DNA of 64,000 nucleotides, from positions 62,001 to 126,000 of the forward strand of contig JAFAZH010000019.1 in NCBI GenBank assembly GCA_019239895.1. The letters run 5' to 3'. How positions within the stretch are numbered: position 1 is the stretch's first letter; the number at the start of each line of letters is the position of its first letter. Position numbers and translations under genes: made by a program. Below are positions 62,136 through 64,000 of the stretch, in pieces. This DNA comes from Abditibacteriaceae bacterium. GTDB lineage: Bacteria; Armatimonadota; Abditibacteriia; Abditibacteriales; Abditibacteriaceae. Below the pieces are notes generated by a model. The model saw only the letters and a list, made by a program, of their open reading frames with translations, ran no database searches and had not been told where the DNA came from.

Positions 62136-63473
62136 TCAGGCCCGCGCCTCCGCCAGATTGATGCCTGCCACGTTGCCCGCGCCCTGTGAGTTATCCGGCC
62201 CCAGGGCATTACCTGGGTCGGTGGTGCGCGGCTTGAGTTCGTTTTGGAACTGCTTGACTTTGCCCGGCGTGCTTTCCTCCCACGGCTTCAAGACGACCTT
62301 GATGCAGCCGTCCTGTTTCTGCTTGAACGTCTCGTAACCCTCAGCGGCCATGTCGAGCGGCAGTTCGTGGGTGATGACAAACGAAGGGTCAATTTTGCCG
62401 CTCTGGATGAGGTCGAGGAGCGGCTTGGTGTACTTCTGGACGTGGGTTTGGCCGGTCTTGATGGTCAACGCTTTGTTCATCATGGCACCGAGGGGAATCT
62501 TGTCGCCGAATCCGCCATAGACACCTGGCACCGAAACCGTGCCGCCCTTGCGACAGGCCTGGATGCACTGACGGAACACATTGGGGCGGTCTGATTGCAT
62601 ACGCAGCCCGGTTTTGACCCAGTCATAGATGTTGCCGGCTTCCGTCCCGTGCGCCTCCATGCCGACGGCATCCATGCAGGCGTTGGGGCCGTGCCCATCG
62701 GTCATGCTTTTGAGCTGGTCAAAGAGGTTGGCGTTGTTGCCGTCCTCATCTTCGTGGTCAGTCTGGAAGTTGATGGTTTCGGCTCCGGCGGCAGCCGCCA
62801 TTTCGAGCCGTTCGGGAATGTTGTCAATGACGATGACGCGGCCCGCGCCCATCAAAAAGGCCGAGCGCAACGCCATTTGTCCCACCGGCCCCGCGCCCCA
62901 AATGGCGATGGTGTCGCCCGGCTGGATGTTGCAGTTTTCCGCCGCCATGTAGCCGGTGGGGAAGATGTCGGAGAGAAAGACAACTTTCTCATCGGGCAGT
63001 TCTTCGGGAATGGCGATGGGGCCGACATCGGCATACGGCACGCGGAGATACTGCGCCTGCCCGCCCTGATAGCCGCCGAGCATATGCGTGTAACCGAACA
63101 ACCCCGCTGGCGAGTAGCCGTAAGCTTTCTCGGCGATCTCGTAATTACGGTTCGATTTGTCGCAGCACGAATACAACTGCTGCTTGCAGTACAGGCACTG
63201 TCCGCACGAAATCGTGAACGGAATCACGACGCGGTCGCCAATTTTCAAGTTGGTGACTTCGGGGCCGAGTTCAATGACTTCGCCCATCGGCTCGTGGCCC
63301 AGCACGTCGCCACGCTCGACGGTTGGTATAAAACCATCGTACAGGTGCAGGTCCGAGCCGCAGATGCACGTCGTGGTGATCCTCACAATGGCATCGCGCG
63401 GATGCTCAATCTTGGGGTCGGGCACGTTTTCCACACTCACGTGGTTCTTGCCCTGAAACGTCAATGCTTTCAT
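62136..63473 (-). CDS. zinc-dependent alcohol dehydrogenase (formaldehyde-dehydrogenase-like MDR)
   Basis: 445 aa. Catalytic zinc ligands Cys38 ([10 protein letters not shown]) and His58-Glu59 (LGHEP); structural zinc cysteines 88, 91, 94 and 102 in SCGQCLYC...CC; NAD site [10 protein letters not shown] near 196. The extra length and [13 protein letters not shown] recall glutathione-independent formaldehyde dehydrogenases and related threonine-dehydrogenase-like enzymes. The tail (after 420) is Asn/Gly-rich. It oxidises an alcohol or aldehyde with NAD+; the substrate is open. AGGAGGA lies about 4 nt before ATG 63473. Confidence 0.93.
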   Translation of the reverse strand: MKALTFQGKNHVSVENVPDPKIEHPRDAIVRITTTCICGSDLHLYDGFIPTVERGDVLGHEPMGEVIELGPEVTNLKIGDRVVIPFTISCGQCLYCKQQLYSCCDKSNRNYEIAEKAYGYSPAGLFGYTHMLGGYQGGQAQYLRVPYADVGPIAIPEELPDEKVVFLSDIFPTGYMAAENCNIQPGDTIAIWGAGPVGQMALRSAFLMGAGRVIVIDNIPERLEMAAAAGAETINFQTDHEDEDGNNANLFDQLKSMTDGHGPNACMDAVGMEAHGTEAGNIYDWVKTGLRMQSDRPNVFRQCIQACRKGGTVSVPGVYGGFGDKIPLGAMMNKALTIKTGQTHVQKYTKPLLDLIQSGKIDPSFVITHELPLDMAAEGYETFKQKQDGCIKVVLKPWEESTPGKVKQFQNELKPRTTDPGNALGPDNSQGAGNVAGINLAEARA

Positions 63474-63708
63474 GATGTCCTCCTGATACGGCAGTCAGTA
63501 TCGGAGGCATACCAGTGCAATTGGAAATCCGCAGATTGTTCTAATGTGCGGTAGCGGACATTACAGATGAAATAAGTTACACGCAACGCCCCAACACCAA
63601 TCAGCGGGGGTAGGCGCAGCAGAACTGGAACCCGTCCGTTGCAGCGTTTGGTTAGCCTGCTGTTCTTGCGCCTCGCTACCTGTCGGCTTTATCACCGTAG
63701 CTGATGTT

Positions 63709-64000
63709 TCAAGGCAATGCAACATCGTGCAGATCAAAGGGCACAATAACCTTCTTCATCTCAAACAGCAGATGAATGCGCAACGTCATCGCGTTGTCTG
63801 GTGGGCGGCTCAGATACCAATCTTCACCGCCGACCGCGCCTTGCATGAGGTATTGGCCTGCCCGATTGATAATCTCAAGGCCGAAGTAACCGATATTATC
63901 ATCGAGGTGAGTCTGATCGCCTTTGATGACGATGCGCACGATATTCGCGGCGGGTGCCCAGCCGGAATAGGTCTTAGATGCGGGTAGCACAGTAATCTTT
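63709..64000 (-). CDS. C-terminal part of an unknown protein, 5' end beyond the window
   Basis: The minus frame is open from base 64000 to TGA 63709-63711; the last 97 residues include KTYSGWAPAANIVRIVIKGD, GLEIINRAGQYLMQG and MKKVIVPFDLHDVALP. The strand pattern (VRIVIKGD ... VIVPFDLHDV) suggests a beta-sandwich domain. I do not recognise the family. The GTG at 63990 is an internal codon, not a credible start. Confidence 0.6.
   Translation of the reverse strand, partial: KITVLPASKTYSGWAPAANIVRIVIKGDQTHLDDNIGYFGLEIINRAGQYLMQGAVGGEDWYLSRPPDNAMTLRIHLLFEMKKVIVPFDLHDVALP

Noticed and set aside
1..64000. CRISPR array, prophage or plasmid origin
   Set aside because: I found no regularly spaced direct repeats, no phage structural or integrase genes and no replication initiator.

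Overview
The window looks like chromosomal DNA of a diderm bacterium with an Armatimonadota/Planctomycetota-type gene set. Signs of this are a DUF1549/DUF1553 protein with cytochrome-like haem motifs, a DUF1559 prepilin with an H-X9-DG motif (its N-terminal wording is typical of Armatimonadota), an outer-membrane beta-barrel ending in Phe, many secreted glycosidases, and good Shine-Dalgarno sequences. The phylum is inference; no 16S or other marker gene is present.

Layout. 1-11 kb: partial DUF1549/DUF1553 protein (-), aldo/keto reductase, secreted alpha/alpha-toroid-like protein (-), GH99/71-like protein, and a FecR-domain protein with a W/G-rich repeat region (-). 11.2-12.8 kb: a prepilin gene split by an IS1595-type element with perfect 8-bp target duplications. 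12.8-17.4 kb: two AAACCGGTTT-type operators, an oligogalacturonate lyase-like gene and a GH2 protein. 17.4-28.4 kb: a small gene with an in-frame stop, an outer-membrane protein (-), an MpaB/DUF2236 haem oxygenase with an FAD reductase, then an 1814-aa kinase/ATPase/GAF/histidine kinase followed by a response regulator-histidine kinase hybrid. 28.5-33.8 kb: BNR sialidase-like and GH5-like pair, small Cys-rich secreted protein, an odd class II tRNA, a palindromic element and pepA. 34.1-49.1 kb: an RDD membrane protein and then seven tandem paralogous double-length ABC-2 (COG1277/NosY-like) permeases with no ATPase gene among them; this is the most unusual region. 49.3-57.2 kb: sugar-phosphate isomerase-like TIM barrel, diguanylate cyclase, GH29, GH78 and an LLM flavin monooxygenase. 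57.3-63.5 kb: a minus-strand block that looks more GC-rich than the rest, with stress/redox genes (AKR, MRJP/yellow propeller, a small membrane protein, PfpI, TMEM175, Zn-dehydrogenase) and two leftover C-terminal fragments of genes in the same block. A partial CDS runs off the right edge.

How it fits together. The glycosidases (PL22, GH2, GH5, GH29, GH78, GH99-like, sialidase-like) suggest growth on plant or exopolysaccharide, with at least the pectin-fragment lyase probably under a LacI-type repressor encoded elsewhere. The permease array looks like repeated tandem duplication of one membrane protein that is itself an internal duplication. Short gaps, two of 15 bp, suggest co-transcription of parts of it. 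Several inverted-repeat elements (32.0, 33.8-34.1, 38.9-39.1, 47.2, 49.1 kb) sit between these genes and were probably inserted independently.
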